A stretch of DNA of 64,000 nucleotides from the NCBI RefSeq assembly GCF_008245025.1, contig NZ_CP043426.1:1116001-1180000 (forward strand). Reading direction: 5' to 3'. The notes beneath the pieces are model-generated. The model was not told where the DNA came from and ran no database searches. It saw only the letters and a list, made by a program, of their open reading frames with translations. The translations under genes and the position numbers were made by a program. Within the stretch, counting starts at the first letter, position 1, and each line of letters begins with the position of its first letter. Positions 8,649 through 19,826 of this stretch are shown in pieces. Source of the DNA: Campylobacter lari subsp. concheus (GTDB taxonomy: Bacteria > Campylobacterota > Campylobacteria > Campylobacterales > Campylobacteraceae).

Positions 8649-9924
8649 TTTTAGCTCCTATTTGCTTTAAAATCTCAATAAAATTTGGAAAAGAAGTTTT
8701 AATACATTCACTATCATCTACTTCTATTCCGCATCTTAAACCTAAAATTAAAAAACTCATCGCAATTCTATGATCCCCAAAGCTTTCTATTTTAGCACTT
8801 TTAGCTTCGCCACCTTCTACTTCAAAACCATCTTCCAATTCTTTTACCTTTATGCCACATTTTTGCAAATTTAATACAATTGATTTGATTCTATCACTTT
8901 CTTTTACGCGCAATTCTTTAGCATTTTTTATAACGCTTTTTCCCTTTGCACAAGCAAAAGCGATGGCCAAAGCTGGAATTTCATCAATCAACCATGCGAT
9001 ATTTTCACTCACATTTACCGCCTTTAAAGGCGCACTTTCAACACAAATTTCTCCAATACTTTCAAAATCTTCATTGGTAATATTATAAGTGATTTTTACA
9101 CCCATTTTTTCTAAAATTTTAAAGGCTTCAATGCGTGTTTTATTTAACAAAACATTTTTTAAAACTACTTTTGAATGAGGTAAAACACAAACAGCTAAGG
9201 CAAAATAAAAGGCCGATGATGGATCATTTGGCACACATACTTCAAATGCTTTTAATTTTTCTTTTAAAGGATTGATTTTGATAAAAGTTTTTTCCTCATT
9301 TAAATATTCAATACAAGCTCCCATTTTATTAAGTATAATCTCACTATGATCTCTTGAAAGCTCAATTTCTTTAAAATAGCTTTCTTTTTTGGCAAATAAA
9401 GCTGCTAAGATTAGAGCTGATTTTACCTGAGCTGAAGCAATATTACTACTAAAATCAAAACCATCCAACTTAGCTCCTTGTATACAAATAGGTGCTAAAT
9501 TTGCATTAGCTCTTCCATAAATTTTAGCTCCTAAACTCATCAAAGGCTCGCTTACACGTCTCATCGGCCTAGCATTTAAATAACAATCTCCACTGAGTAC
9601 AAAAATTTCATCTTCAATAGCGCTTAAAAGACCTATTAAAAGCCTCATAGCTGTACCTGAATTTCCACAATCTAAAACACAATTTGGAGATTTTATATAT
9701 TTTGGAGCTTTAATGTAAATCAATCCATCAATTTCTTCAACCTCAGCTCCTAAAGCTTGAATGATTGCTAAAGTATGTAAAGTATCTTGTGCTTTTAAAT
9801 AATTTTTAATTTTGCAAGTTCCTTGGGTAAGCAAAGAAAAGATAGCAAAGCGATGAGATATAGATTTATCAGAAGCTATATCTTCAAGTTCTACTTTAAA
9901 AGAATCAATAGGACAGATTTTCAT
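8638..9924 (-). CDS. aroA: 3-phosphoshikimate 1-carboxyvinyltransferase (EPSP synthase)
   Basis: 428 aa. Sixth step of the shikimate pathway: joins PEP to shikimate-3-phosphate. Visible: DKSISHRFAI near residue 18, LDCGNSGTAMRLL near residue 83 (PEP binding), the RPMRR segment, DPSSAFYFALA, and the C-terminal ESDRI and FGDHRIAMS motifs. Overlaps ispH by 11 bases and pheT by 4 (ATGA), so it sits inside the pheS-pheT-aroA-ispH operon. Confidence 0.96.
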   Translation of the reverse strand: MKICPIDSFKVELEDIASDKSISHRFAIFSLLTQGTCKIKNYLKAQDTLHTLAIIQALGAEVEEIDGLIYIKAPKYIKSPNCVLDCGNSGTAMRLLIGLLSAIEDEIFVLSGDCYLNARPMRRVSEPLMSLGAKIYGRANANLAPICIQGAKLDGFDFSSNIASAQVKSALILAALFAKKESYFKEIELSRDHSEIILNKMGACIEYLNEEKTFIKINPLKEKLKAFEVCVPNDPSSAFYFALAVCVLPHSKVVLKNVLLNKTRIEAFKILEKMGVKITYNITNEDFESIGEICVESAPLKAVNVSENIAWLIDEIPALAIAFACAKGKSVIKNAKELRVKESDRIKSIVLNLQKCGIKVKELEDGFEVEGGEAKSAKIESFGDHRIAMSFLILGLRCGIEVDDSECIKTSFPNFIEILKQIGAKIGD

Positions 9925-12251
9925 CGAAGTTTTAAACCATGCTCATCATCTAAAGCTTTGATGATTTTATCAATATATTCAAGAATAATGTTATCTTCTA
10001 AGGTTTTTTCAAAATCTCTAAATACTAAATTAATAGTCAAGCTATAAAAATCGCCTAAATTCTTATCTGTGTATAAATCTACCACTCTAAAACTTTCTAA
10101 TCTTTCAACATCTAATTTAGCAATAGTATGTTTGATTTTTTCATATTCAAAACCCTTAGGTATAACTATACTTAAATCCCTGCTCATAGATGGAAATTTA
10201 GAATAAGCTTTAGCAGTTTTAAAGTCTTGTTTTAAGCCTTTTAAATCAAGCTCACAAATATAAGTTTTAACCAGATCTCTTTTATTTTCTATACTTAAAT
10301 GCACTCTACCTATAAACCCTATACGCTTACCGTTTTTATATACATTTGCTTGCTCATATGGGCTTAAAAATGTATGTTCTGATTTTTGCAAACTAAACTC
10401 ACCTATAATGCTTTTTAATTCTGCTAAAAAAGTATAAAAATCTACCAAAACAGGCTTAGCCTTATTTGTGATTTTAGCTTCTTCTTTGTAGCCGCTAAAG
10501 ATCATTGCAAATTTAGCATGCTCATTTGAAAACTCATCAAAAACACTACCACATTCAAAAAGTTTGATTTTCTTTTTTGAATTTCTTAGATTAAAGCTTG
10601 CTGCATTTAAAAGATGATTTATCAAAGTACTTCTTAAAGTATTAAGCTCATTGGTGATAGGATTAATAAGCTTATTTTTAACACATTTAAATCCTAATTG
10701 ACTTAATTCTTCTTCATTATCTAAAACATAATGCACACTTTCAAAATATCCATTACTACTTGCTTTTAGTCTTAAATTTTTAAGCTCTTGATAATCAAAA
10801 TATACTTTATTTAAGCGATTTTTTTCTTTAAATTCTAATGCTTTTGATGGGATATTATCAATGCCAATAATTCTTACTATCTCTTCACTAATATCAGCTA
10901 TATTTGTTATATCGCTGCGATGAAATGGGATTTTGATATTAAATTGCTCATCATTTACTACACTTATTTCAAAACCTAATTTTTTAAGAATTTTTACTAA
11001 ATTATTTTTATCTATAGACATACCAATGATTTTATCAATCTCTGCACCAAAAATACCAATAATATTTGCTTCATTTTCCTTAAAAACTTGTTGGCTTCCT
11101 GAAAAAACACTCATTGCGCTAATTTTTAAACACTCATTAAATAAATACTCCATTCCCAAAGAAAGCTTAGGCTCACTACCTCTTAAAGAACGATATATAG
11201 TGTCATTTTTCTTTTTATAAAAGGCTATTGCACTTGCTATAGTTTGAGGATGAGTATAGCTTGCTTCTATAATGATGATTTTACTCTCATCATTGATTTT
11301 AAATTTATCTTCTTGCTCTATACCTGCTAAAGCTATTAACTCATCTTTATAATAAACTCCATATTCTCCATGTTCTTGAGTTTTAATTTCTAAAACAATC
11401 TTTTCATCGATTTGACAATCTTGACAAAGCTTATGAAAATCATAAGCACAAAAAATCACCCCACTTGCATGAGTTGCATATGTTAAAAGATTTTCTATGT
11501 TGTTATTTTTATATGCTTCAATCAAAGCAAGACGAATTTGCATCGTAATATTTAGTCTAAATTCTTCTTTAATCTCTAACGCTTTATAAGTAAAAAACCC
11601 TTCAACATCACTTTGATTTTTAACACTTAGTATTCTTCCTATACCTACGCTATTTTCGCTTTCTTTTAAAGGATTTAATTCTTTTAAATTTAAATCAAGT
11701 GCTGCGCTTAAATCTCTAGCAACACCATATAAACTCAAACAATCCCCGCGATTTGGAGTAAGTTCTATTTCAATTAATTCATCATTAAAAAGTTCATAAT
11801 CATTTAAAGCTTTTCCTAGAACTAATTCCCCCATACTTTCATCTAAAACCATAATACCTTCATTGCTTTTTCCAAAACCAAGCTCACTAGAAGAGCAAAT
11901 CATACCCATAGATTCAACCCCTCTAAGTTTGGCAGGTTTTATCTCAAGTCCATTTGGAAGCACTGCACCCACTAAAGATACGGCTACAAATTGATCTTTA
12001 TCAACATTTTTTGCACCACAAACAATTTGTAAAATTTCATTCCCAACATCTACTTTACAAATATTCAATTTATCTGAATTTTCATGCTTAACTTTTTCTA
12101 AAACCTTACCTATTACAACTTTTTGGGGAGCTTTAACACTTTTGAAACTATCAACTTCTAATCCTATAGAATTTAAAGTATTTACTATAGTTTGTGTTGA
12201 TATTTCACTTAAATCAATCCATTCATTTAACCAATTTCTACTAATAATCAT
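9921..12251 (-). CDS. pheT: Phenylalanyl-tRNA synthetase beta subunit
   Basis: 776 aa. Forms the alpha2-beta2 synthetase with PheS. Domains in order: N-terminal EMAP-like tRNA-binding OB fold (about 38-145, with [20 protein letters not shown]), B3/B4 editing region (about 200-380), B5 domains, a catalytic-like core, and a C-terminal FDX-ACB anticodon-binding domain ([16 protein letters not shown] onward). Start overlaps the pheS stop by 4 bases. Ordinary length. Confidence 0.96.
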   Translation of the reverse strand: MIISRNWLNEWIDLSEISTQTIVNTLNSIGLEVDSFKSVKAPQKVVIGKVLEKVKHENSDKLNICKVDVGNEILQIVCGAKNVDKDQFVAVSLVGAVLPNGLEIKPAKLRGVESMGMICSSSELGFGKSNEGIMVLDESMGELVLGKALNDYELFNDELIEIELTPNRGDCLSLYGVARDLSAALDLNLKELNPLKESENSVGIGRILSVKNQSDVEGFFTYKALEIKEEFRLNITMQIRLALIEAYKNNNIENLLTYATHASGVIFCAYDFHKLCQDCQIDEKIVLEIKTQEHGEYGVYYKDELIALAGIEQEDKFKINDESKIIIIEASYTHPQTIASAIAFYKKKNDTIYRSLRGSEPKLSLGMEYLFNECLKISAMSVFSGSQQVFKENEANIIGIFGAEIDKIIGMSIDKNNLVKILKKLGFEISVVNDEQFNIKIPFHRSDITNIADISEEIVRIIGIDNIPSKALEFKEKNRLNKVYFDYQELKNLRLKASSNGYFESVHYVLDNEEELSQLGFKCVKNKLINPITNELNTLRSTLINHLLNAASFNLRNSKKKIKLFECGSVFDEFSNEHAKFAMIFSGYKEEAKITNKAKPVLVDFYTFLAELKSIIGEFSLQKSEHTFLSPYEQANVYKNGKRIGFIGRVHLSIENKRDLVKTYICELDLKGLKQDFKTAKAYSKFPSMSRDLSIVIPKGFEYEKIKHTIAKLDVERLESFRVVDLYTDKNLGDFYSLTINLVFRDFEKTLEDNIILEYIDKIIKALDDEHGLKLR

Positions 12252-13240
12252 CTAAATTGCTCCAATAATCTTAAATCACCTTCAAACATAGAACGCAAAT
12301 CAGGAATTTTATGCAAAAGCATAGCAAAACGCTCCACACCCAAACCAAAAGCATAGCCACTTACATTTTTATAACCAACAAATTTATAAACATTAGGATC
12401 AACAACACCACACCCTAAAACTTCAAGCCATCCTGTTTGCTTACAAACCCTACATCCACAACCTTTACAAAACACACAAGAAATATCTACTTCAGCAGAT
12501 GGCTCTGTAAAAGGAAAAAAGCTAGGTCTAAAACGCACTTTTACATCACCAAACATATGTTTTAAAAAATGTTCTAGCATATCTTTTAAATTTGCAAAAT
12601 TTACCTTATCACCCTCTTCTACCACAAGTCCTTCCACTTGATGAAACATAGGCGTATGGGTAATATCAAAGTCTCTTCTAAAAACTGCACCTGGTGCTAT
12701 CATTCTAATAGGTGGTTTTTGAGATAGCATAGTTCTAATTTGAACTGGAGAAGTTTGGGATCTAAGCAAGGTTTTATCTTCAAAATAAAAAGTATCTTGC
12801 ATATCTCTTGCAGGATGATTTTGTGGTAAATTCAATGCTTCAAAATTATGAAAATCATCCTCAATCAAAGGTCCTTTTTCTATGCTGAAATTTAAAGCTG
12901 TAAAGTATTCTATGATTTTATCCATAGTTTGCATGATTGGGTGCAAAGCACCTGCATTTGAAGTTTCATCAAAAAAGCTAAAATCTTGCACATCTTGTTT
13001 CATTTTTTCATTTAAAGCTTTTTCTTCTAATTCTTTTAATTTTATTTGATAAGCTTCATTAAATTCATCTCTTGCTTTATTTAAATCATTAGCAAATTCT
13101 TTTTTTTCTTCACCTTGCAAATCTTTTAACTTTGCAAATTCCAAAGTCAAAATACCTTTTTTTCCTAAAACACTTACTTTTATATTTTCAAGTTCTGCTA
13201 AAGTACTTGCAGAAGCAATTTTTTCTATCATATCTTGCAA
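12248..13240 (-). CDS. pheS: Phenylalanyl-tRNA synthetase alpha subunit
   Basis: 330 aa with the chosen TTG start at 13240. GGAG lies six bases before that TTG, and the resulting MQDMIEKI fits the family N-terminus; an in-frame TTG at 13252 would add four residues and overlap the Shine-Dalgarno. Class II synthetase: N-terminal coiled coil (to about 95), then motif 2/catalytic region ([38 protein letters not shown]) and motif 3 [15 protein letters not shown] Cys cluster [12 protein letters not shown] near residue 255 fits a zinc-like site in Campylobacter/Helicobacter PheS. First gene of the operon. Confidence 0.94.
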   Translation of the reverse strand: MQDMIEKIASASTLAELENIKVSVLGKKGILTLEFAKLKDLQGEEKKEFANDLNKARDEFNEAYQIKLKELEEKALNEKMKQDVQDFSFFDETSNAGALHPIMQTMDKIIEYFTALNFSIEKGPLIEDDFHNFEALNLPQNHPARDMQDTFYFEDKTLLRSQTSPVQIRTMLSQKPPIRMIAPGAVFRRDFDITHTPMFHQVEGLVVEEGDKVNFANLKDMLEHFLKHMFGDVKVRFRPSFFPFTEPSAEVDISCVFCKGCGCRVCKQTGWLEVLGCGVVDPNVYKFVGYKNVSGYAFGLGVERFAMLLHKIPDLRSMFEGDLRLLEQFR

Positions 13241-13269
13241 TTTTAGCTCCAACTAAATTTTTTTTAAAC

Positions 13270-13284
13270 ATTCTAATGTAAAAT
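13270..13284. promoter_or_regulatory. Divergent promoters for pheS (minus) and the HIT gene (plus)
   Basis: Minus: TAGAAT at 13270-13275, 30 bases from the TTG start. Plus: TAAAAT at 13279-13284, directly behind ATG, 41 bases before the HIT ATG. AAAGGA at about 13312 serves the HIT start. Confidence 0.35.
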
Positions 13285-13324
13285 TATTTAAAATTAGCAA
13301 AAATAATAAAAAAAGGACTATTAA

Positions 13325-13690
13325 ATGAGAGAAAAAACCGTATTTGAACTAATCGTAGAAGGAAAAATCCCTGCTAATAAAGTTTTAGAAAGTGAAAAAT
13401 TTTTAGCTTTTCATGATATTAATCCTAAAGCACCTATTCATATTTTAATCATTCCAAAAGAGCATTTTGAAAACTTTCAAGAATTAAGACCTGAATTAAT
13501 GAGCGAAATGACACAATTCATTCAAGAACTAGCTATTCTTTTAGGGCTTGATAAAAGTGGGTATAGATTAATCACAAATTGTGGAAAAAATAGCGGACAA
13601 GAAGTCTTTCATTTACATTTTCATATGTTAGGTGGATTTGAGCTTCCAAAAAATAAAGAAACCCAAATCAATCCTGAATCACTATTCTAA
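13325..13690 (+). CDS. HIT-family nucleotide hydrolase (HinT type)
   Basis: 121 aa. The HIT signature VFHLHFHMLGG gives His-X-His-X-His, the nucleophile triad of purine-nucleoside phosphoramidases. N-terminal FELIVEGKIPANKVLES and the HDINPKAPIHILIIPKEH block are typical of HinT rather than Fhit or GalT. Probably cleaves adenosine phosphoramidates; physiological substrate unknown. Monocistronic. Confidence 0.93.
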   Translation: MREKTVFELIVEGKIPANKVLESEKFLAFHDINPKAPIHILIIPKEHFENFQELRPELMSEMTQFIQELAILLGLDKSGYRLITNCGKNSGQEVFHLHFHMLGGFELPKNKETQINPESLF

Positions 13691-13711
13691 AAAGAGCTTA
13701 ACTCTTTTTAG
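13687..13711. terminator. Bidirectional terminator between HIT gene and pckA
   Basis: Perfect 10-bp stem CTAAAAAGAG/CTCTTTTTAG with a 5-base loop, spanning both converging stops; U-rich on both strands. Confidence 0.8.
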
Positions 13712-15282
13712 ATAGCAGGACCAGCTAATTTAAATTCTGCTCCTTCTTTTACATCTTCATAGCGTTTAAAATTTTCTATAAACATTTTTGCAAGCTTTAA
13801 TTTGGTTTCCTCATAAGCTTTTTTATCTTCCCAAGTATTAATAGGATTTAATAGCTTACTTTCTACACCCGCTAATTCTTTTGGAACTGCAAGATTAAAT
13901 AAATCATAGTTTTCAAACTCACAATTTTGTATACTACCATCTAAAATCGCATTAATGCAAGCTCTAGTAGCTTTAATACTCATTCTTTTGCCTACGCCAT
14001 AAGCTCCACCGCTCCAACCGGTATTTACTAGATAAACATTCACTTTATGCTTGCTGATTTTTTCACCTAAAAGTTTTGCATAAACAGTTGGGTGTAATGG
14101 CAAAAACACTTCACCAAAACAAGCTGAAAAAGTCGCAACAGGCTCAGTAATACCTCTTTCGGTTCCTGCTACTTTAGCAGTATAACCACTTAGAAAATAA
14201 TACATTGCTTGTTCTTTACTAAGTTTACTAACCGGAGGTAAAACACCAAAAGCATCTGCCGAAAGGAAAATAATATTACTAGGATGACCCGCGCTAAGAC
14301 TTGGCTCATGATTTAAAATATGTTCTATCGGATAAGAAACTCTAGTATTTTCAGTTTTAGAACCATCATTAAAATCAACGCTTAAATCATCTTTTAAAAC
14401 TACATTTTCTAAAAGTGCATTTTGCTTTATAGCTCCATAAATTTCTGGCTCACTTTGAGGGTCAAGGTTAATACATTTTGCATAACAACCTCCTTCAAAA
14501 TTAAACACACCCTCATCATCCCAACCATGCTCATCATCGCCTATTAATTTTCTTTTTGGATCGGTTGAAAGAGTGGTTTTACCTGTACCGCTAAGTCCAA
14601 AGAAAAGCGCCACATCACCTTTTTCTCCAACATTAGCACTACAATGCATAGGAAGTTTATTTTCTAGCGGGAGCCAGTAATTCATCATAGAAAAAATTCC
14701 TTTTTTCATTTCTCCACCATACCAAGTCCCACCAATTACTGCTATATTTTTTTCTATATTAAATATAACAAAAACCTCTGAATTTAAACCATCTTTTTCA
14801 TAGTCTTCATTCGCACATTTGCATGCATTATATACTACAAAATCAGGTTTAAACTCACCAAGATCTTCTTCTTTTGGACGAATAAACATATTTTTTACAA
14901 AATGCGCTTGCCAAGCAATTTGTGTTACAAAACGCACAGCTTTACGACTTTTTAACGAAGCACCACAATATGCGTCTTGGATATAAATATCGCTATTACT
15001 AAGCTGCTTTTTAGCTTTTGCTAAAAGTTTTTCAAATAATTCCTCGCTAATAGGTTGGTTAATCTTACCCCAAGCAATATATTTTTGCGAAGGATCTTGT
15101 TTTACAAAATATTTATCCTTAGGGCTTCTTCCGGTAAAAATTCCCGTATCTACACTAAAGGTACCATTTTTAGTACATACACCTTCATTGTTATTTTTTT
15201 CATGTTTTAAAAGCTCATCATAACTAAGATTATGAAAAACTTGTCCGATATTTTCTAAACCCAAATTTTCTAAACCCATCAT
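13708..15282 (-). CDS. pckA: Phosphoenolpyruvate carboxykinase (ATP)
   Basis: 524 aa. Converts oxaloacetate and ATP to PEP, the gluconeogenic entry in an organism that lives mainly on amino and organic acids. Visible: [11 protein letters not shown] near residue 47, Walker [12 protein letters not shown] near 231, metal-binding [17 protein letters not shown], and a C-terminal NTGWSGG. Two ATGs in tandem follow AGGAGG (5 or 8 bases); the first is used here. Ten bases downstream of pycB, likely one operon. Confidence 0.97.
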   Translation of the reverse strand: MMGLENLGLENIGQVFHNLSYDELLKHEKNNNEGVCTKNGTFSVDTGIFTGRSPKDKYFVKQDPSQKYIAWGKINQPISEELFEKLLAKAKKQLSNSDIYIQDAYCGASLKSRKAVRFVTQIAWQAHFVKNMFIRPKEEDLGEFKPDFVVYNACKCANEDYEKDGLNSEVFVIFNIEKNIAVIGGTWYGGEMKKGIFSMMNYWLPLENKLPMHCSANVGEKGDVALFFGLSGTGKTTLSTDPKRKLIGDDEHGWDDEGVFNFEGGCYAKCINLDPQSEPEIYGAIKQNALLENVVLKDDLSVDFNDGSKTENTRVSYPIEHILNHEPSLSAGHPSNIIFLSADAFGVLPPVSKLSKEQAMYYFLSGYTAKVAGTERGITEPVATFSACFGEVFLPLHPTVYAKLLGEKISKHKVNVYLVNTGWSGGAYGVGKRMSIKATRACINAILDGSIQNCEFENYDLFNLAVPKELAGVESKLLNPINTWEDKKAYEETKLKLAKMFIENFKRYEDVKEGAEFKLAGPAI

Positions 15283-15292
15283 TTTTACCTCC

Positions 15293-17077
15293 TTATTTAT
15301 AAGTCATTAAAACCTGGCCTTCACTTACACTCTCACCAGTATTTACTAAAAGTTCTGCAATTTCTCCATCTTTACTTGCACTAACTTCAATCTCCATTTT
15401 CATAGCTTCAAGTACAGCTACAACTTGTCCTGCTTTAACGCTATCATTTTCTTTTACTAAAATTTTAAATACATTTGCATTCATACTCGCAACGATAACA
15501 TTAGCACTATCATCTACTTGTACTTTTTTCACTTCTGTTTTATCTGAATTTACCTTGACAGCACTTTTAACATTAACATCTCTATCAAAACCTGCACTTA
15601 CTTCCACATGGTATTTATTACCATTAACTGAAACGGTAAATTGATTTTCATTGATAAAACTTGGTTTTAATTTGCTATTTTTTCTAACATTAACCTTAGC
15701 TTCACCTTTTAAGAAAGCTATACCTTTTTCTTTACAAGCTGCAACGATAAAAATATTTTCTTCACTTGTTTCTAAATTTTCTTTTTCCAATAAGTTTTTA
15801 ATATAAGCTATACTTTTACTCTCATCTGCATCAGCGATATCTGTGGCTAATTTTGTAGTTGGTTCTAATTTTAATTGCTCGCTTGCAAGTTTAATTACTT
15901 CAGGATCTGGAGCAACGGGAGTTTTTCCAAAATATCCTAAAACCATCTTACCATACCCATCTGCTATTTTTTTCCAAGGTCCAAACATTACATTATTAAA
16001 AGCTTGCTGAAAATAAAATTGCGATACAGGAGTAACCGAAGTACCATAACCACCTTTTTCTACCACTTCTTGCATGGCTTTTATAACTTGAGGAAATTTA
16101 TCTAAAATATTATTATCTCTCATCATTTGTGTATTAGCAGTTAATGCTCCACCTGGCATAGGTGAAAAAGGTATTAAAGGATTTACTGCTGTTGCTTCAG
16201 GTGGTAGAAAATAATCTTTTAAACAATCTTTTAACACTTCTTCGTATTTTAAAATTTTTTCTTCATCCAAACCAAGATCGAAATTGCTTCCCTTTAGAGC
16301 ATGAAGCATGGTTAAAATATCAGGCTGAGAAGTACCACCACTAACAGGAGCAGCTGCCAAATCTATACCATCAACACCTGCTTCTAAAGCTGCTAAATAG
16401 CATGCTATACTTACCCCTGCAGTTTCATGCGTATGCAACCTTATATGCATATTTTCAGGCAAGTTTTTTCTAGCCATTTTAATAACTTCATAAATTTTAT
16501 TTGGGTTTGAAGTTCCGCTTGCATCTTTAAAACAAATACTATCAAAAGGAATTTGTGCTTGTAGGATTTCTTTTAAAATTCTTTCATAAAAAGGCACATC
16601 ATGCGCACCTTTACATTTTGGAGGTAAATCCATTAAAGTAATAGTAATTTCATGTTTTAAACCATGCTTAACTATACATTCTCCACTAAATTTCAAATTA
16701 TTTACATCATTTAATGCATCAAAATTTCTTATGGTAGTTGTACCATGTTTTGCAAACATTTTTGCATGTAAATCAATAATTTCTTTACTACCTGTATCAA
16801 GCGCTACAGTATTAACCCCTCTTGCAAGGGTTTGTAAATTTGCTTCTTTTCCAACGATGGTTCTAAATTTATCCATCATTTCAAAGGCATTTTCATTTAA
16901 ATAAAAAAATAAGCTTTGAAACCTAGCTCCACCGCCAAATTCAAAATGCCTAATATCTGCTTCTTTAGCTGCTTCTAGGGCAGGAAAAAAGTCATTCATC
17001 AAAACTCTAGCACCATAAACAGATTGAAAACCATCTCTAAATGTGGTATCCATCACATCAATTAATTTTTTAGCCAT
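15293..17077 (-). CDS. pycB: Pyruvate carboxylase subunit B (carboxyltransferase with biotinyl domain)
   Basis: 594 aa. Carboxyltransferase half of the two-subunit pyruvate carboxylase of Campylobacter (biotin carboxylase PycA is encoded elsewhere); the family overlaps with oxaloacetate decarboxylase alpha. HMGL-like TIM barrel starts with [13 protein letters not shown]; metal-binding HTH is in [18 protein letters not shown] domain follows; the C-terminal biotinyl domain has [10 protein letters not shown] with the biotinylated Lys. No oad beta/gamma subunit genes are adjacent, which favours pyruvate carboxylase. Upstream of pckA: together they make PEP from pyruvate. Confidence 0.94.
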   Translation of the reverse strand: MAKKLIDVMDTTFRDGFQSVYGARVLMNDFFPALEAAKEADIRHFEFGGGARFQSLFFYLNENAFEMMDKFRTIVGKEANLQTLARGVNTVALDTGSKEIIDLHAKMFAKHGTTTIRNFDALNDVNNLKFSGECIVKHGLKHEITITLMDLPPKCKGAHDVPFYERILKEILQAQIPFDSICFKDASGTSNPNKIYEVIKMARKNLPENMHIRLHTHETAGVSIACYLAALEAGVDGIDLAAAPVSGGTSQPDILTMLHALKGSNFDLGLDEEKILKYEEVLKDCLKDYFLPPEATAVNPLIPFSPMPGGALTANTQMMRDNNILDKFPQVIKAMQEVVEKGGYGTSVTPVSQFYFQQAFNNVMFGPWKKIADGYGKMVLGYFGKTPVAPDPEVIKLASEQLKLEPTTKLATDIADADESKSIAYIKNLLEKENLETSEENIFIVAACKEKGIAFLKGEAKVNVRKNSKLKPSFINENQFTVSVNGNKYHVEVSAGFDRDVNVKSAVKVNSDKTEVKKVQVDDSANVIVASMNANVFKILVKENDSVKAGQVVAVLEAMKMEIEVSASKDGEIAELLVNTGESVSEGQVLMTYK

Positions 17078-17105
17078 AATTTTTCCTTATTTTTGCATCT
17101 TTGCA

Positions 17106-17111
17106 ATTATA
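17106..17111 (-). promoter_or_regulatory. Putative pycB-pckA promoter (-10 TATAAT)
   Basis: Perfect TATAAT on the minus strand, 28 bases before the pycB ATG, in the 58-base gap after the last transporter gene. AAGGAAA precedes the ATG. Confidence 0.45.
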
Positions 17112-17135
17112 ACCTTACTTTCTTAAAAAATAAAT

Positions 17136-18470
17136 TTATAAAATTTGATTTAACATAATGACAATAATCGCAACAGGCGCAACAAATCTGAGTAAAAAAT
17201 ACCATATTTCAAAAATACTTTTACTCATAAATTTAGAAAACAAATTATAGATTTTCATTTTATCTACAAAAAATCCTGCAAAAATAGCACTAGTAATAGC
17301 TCCAAGTGGGAGCATAAAATTAGAAGTTAATTTATCCAAAATATCAAAAAAACTTAGACCAAAAAAGCTAAAACTAGCCCCATAACTAGCACTAAAAGAT
17401 AAAATACAACTCATCCCTAAAAGAAAAACTACAAAACCTATAAAAACCAAAGCTTTTTTTCTTGAAATTTTATATTCATTCACAAGATAAAAAGTAAAAG
17501 GTTCTATCATAGAAACCGCTGAAGTAATTCCTGCAAAAAATAAAGCCAAGAAAAAATAAAAGGCTAAAAAATGCCCAAAAATAGCACCTAAGTTAGAAAA
17601 TAAAGTCGTTAAAGATATAAATACAAGTCCAGCACCTTCTGCGGGATTGGCATTAAATTTAAATATAAAAGTAAATACAATAAGCCCCATCATTAAGCCT
17701 ATACTGATATTTAAAAGCACAATTATGGCTGAACTTGTGATTAAATTTGTATCATCTTTTAATGAAGCTGCGTAAGTAGTAATACAACCTATACCTAAAC
17801 ATAAGGTAAAAAAAGCAAGACCTAAAGCTGTTAAAACCGAGTTTAGATTAAGTTTAGTAAAATCAGGATAAAACAAATAAACGAAAGCTTCTTTAAAACC
17901 ATCTTGAAAAAAACAATACACTAGCATTAAAACAAGCATGATAAATAAACTTGGCATGATCCAAACATTAAGTTTTTCTATACCACTTTTAACCCCTCTT
18001 GAGACAACAAACAAGGTAAGAAAAAAAGCAATTAAAAAATACAAACTACTTTCTAAAATACTATTTTGTATTAAATTTCCAAATAAAGCTCCTGCCTCTT
18101 GGGTATTGCTAGGCAGATAATAAATAGAAGTTATCATGTATTTTAAAACCCAACCCATAATAACAAGATAAAAAGATAATACAAAAATTCCACCAAGCAT
18201 AAAAAATCCTGCAAATTTCCATTTTTGAGCATATTTAGTTGCTAAGCTTTTATAAGCATTTACAGGATCACTTTGACTTAATCTTCCCATAGCAATTTCA
18301 GCCAAAAATACACAAAATCCCACACTAATAGTCAAAAGCAAATACAAAAGCACAAAAGCAAAACCACCATTTTGCCCTACTAAGGTTGGAAACTTCCAAG
18401 CATTTCCAAGCCCTATAGCCCCACCTGCAACAGCTAATACAAAGCCTATTTTAGAAAATTTATCATTCAT
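17136..18470 (-). CDS. Sodium-dependent transporter, SNF family (third tandem copy)
   Basis: 444 aa integral membrane protein of the neurotransmitter:sodium symporter family (LeuT fold, about 11-12 membrane helices). The N-terminal Na-site block SKIGFVLAVAGGAIGLGNAWKF, then the unwound TM6 region and SAVSMIEPFTFYL, are typical. Substrate probably an amino acid; not determinable from sequence. It is the most divergent of three tandem paralogues (GNLIQNSILESS where the others have GNLLSNDVLSQF) and ends 58 bases before pycB, read in the same direction. Nine bases separate it from the next copy. Confidence 0.9.
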   Translation of the reverse strand: MNDKFSKIGFVLAVAGGAIGLGNAWKFPTLVGQNGGFAFVLLYLLLTISVGFCVFLAEIAMGRLSQSDPVNAYKSLATKYAQKWKFAGFFMLGGIFVLSFYLVIMGWVLKYMITSIYYLPSNTQEAGALFGNLIQNSILESSLYFLIAFFLTLFVVSRGVKSGIEKLNVWIMPSLFIMLVLMLVYCFFQDGFKEAFVYLFYPDFTKLNLNSVLTALGLAFFTLCLGIGCITTYAASLKDDTNLITSSAIIVLLNISIGLMMGLIVFTFIFKFNANPAEGAGLVFISLTTLFSNLGAIFGHFLAFYFFLALFFAGITSAVSMIEPFTFYLVNEYKISRKKALVFIGFVVFLLGMSCILSFSASYGASFSFFGLSFFDILDKLTSNFMLPLGAITSAIFAGFFVDKMKIYNLFSKFMSKSIFEIWYFLLRFVAPVAIIVIMLNQIL

Positions 18471-18479
18471 TTTAATGCC

Positions 18480-19817
18480 TTAGAAAAAAAGTTGTCTAGC
18501 CATGATTAAAATCACTGCTAATGGAGAAATATATCTTAAAAAGATATACCAAATTTCAAAATATACCCCACGCATAAATGGCTGAAATAAAATTTGCAAA
18601 GCTTCTTTTTTAAGTACAAAACCCACAAAAAATGCTGTAATTAAAGCAGAAATTGGCATTAATAAATTTTGTATGAAAAAGTCTAAAATATCAAAAAAAC
18701 TTTTTCCAAAGAAATTTAAGCTTGGCGCGCTTACATGATAAAAAGAAAGTATAGATAAACTTCCAAGAAAATAAACAATCACACCTACAAAAACCAAAGC
18801 TTTTTTTCTTGAAATTTGATAACGATTTATAAGATAAAAAGTAAAAGGTTCTATCATGGAAATAGCTGAAGTAATCCCTGCAAAAAACAAAGCTATAAAA
18901 AAAGCTATAGCTAAAACATTTCCTAAAAATCCTAATTTTGCAAAAAGTGTTGTTAATGATATAAATATAAGCCCTGGACCTTGTTGGGTAGGATCAGCCC
19001 CAAATTCAAATATAAAAGTAAACACAATAAGTCCCATCATTAAGCCAATGATAGTATTAATGATGATAATATTTAAAGCACTACTTATAAAATTTGTTTT
19101 TTCAGGCAAGCTTGCTGCGTAAGTTAAAATCACACAAACACCCAAAGACATACTAAAAAATGCAAGCCCTAGTGCATCTAATATAGAATTAACACTTAAT
19201 TTTGAAAAATCAGGTACAAACAAAAACTCACTTGCCTTGGAAAAACCATCCATACTAAAAGAATATCCAAGCATTAAAATAAGTAATATAAATAAGCTTG
19301 GCATCATCCAAACATTAAGCTTTTCTATACCGCTTTTAATACCTTTTGATACTACATAAAAAATCACTATAAACACAAAAGTAAAGCATACAAATTGAGA
19401 TAAAACATCATTAGAAAGTAAATTTCCAAAAATAGCACCTGCTTCATTTGTATCTTTAGGTAGTTCAAAAAACCCAAAATAAGCATATTTTGCTATCCAA
19501 CCTATAACAACACTATAAAAAGACACTAAAATAATAGCACCAAGCATAAAAAATCCCGCAAGTGACCATGCTTTTTTATTTTTTGGTGCTAAAGTATAAT
19601 AAGCATTTACAGGATCTTTTTCGCTGAGTTTTCCTATGCTAAGTTCTGCTAAAAATATCACAAAAGCCACACCCAAAGTTAAAAGTAAATACACCACTAC
19701 AAAAGCTGAACCGCCATTATTACCCACTAAAGTTGGAAATTTCCAAGCATTTCCAAGCCCAACAGCTGAACCTGCCACTGCTAATACAAAACCTATTTTA
19801 GAAAATTTATCATTCAT
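18480..19817 (-). CDS. Sodium-dependent transporter, SNF family (second tandem copy)
   Basis: 445 aa, same LeuT-type architecture: SKIGFVLAVAGSAVGLGNAWKF at the N-terminus and a SAISMIEPFTFYLINRYQISRKKA block in the C-terminal third. It shares a 200-base stretch of perfect DNA identity with the upstream copy (see repeat), although flanking parts differ. Nine bases separate it from each neighbour, so the three genes form one transcript. Likely amino-acid/Na+ symport. Confidence 0.9.
   Translation of the reverse strand: MNDKFSKIGFVLAVAGSAVGLGNAWKFPTLVGNNGGSAFVVVYLLLTLGVAFVIFLAELSIGKLSEKDPVNAYYTLAPKNKKAWSLAGFFMLGAIILVSFYSVVIGWIAKYAYFGFFELPKDTNEAGAIFGNLLSNDVLSQFVCFTFVFIVIFYVVSKGIKSGIEKLNVWMMPSLFILLILMLGYSFSMDGFSKASEFLFVPDFSKLSVNSILDALGLAFFSMSLGVCVILTYAASLPEKTNFISSALNIIIINTIIGLMMGLIVFTFIFEFGADPTQQGPGLIFISLTTLFAKLGFLGNVLAIAFFIALFFAGITSAISMIEPFTFYLINRYQISRKKALVFVGVIVYFLGSLSILSFYHVSAPSLNFFGKSFFDILDFFIQNLLMPISALITAFFVGFVLKKEALQILFQPFMRGVYFEIWYIFLRYISPLAVILIMARQLFF
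19240..19439. repeat. 200-bp perfect direct repeat, copy A (within second transporter gene)
   Basis: Identical base for base to 20602-20801 (offset 1362). Both ends break sharply into diverged sequence. It encodes the GNLLSNDVLSQF...SMDGFSK part of both transporters. Confidence 0.95.
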
Positions 19818-19826
19818 ATTTTAACC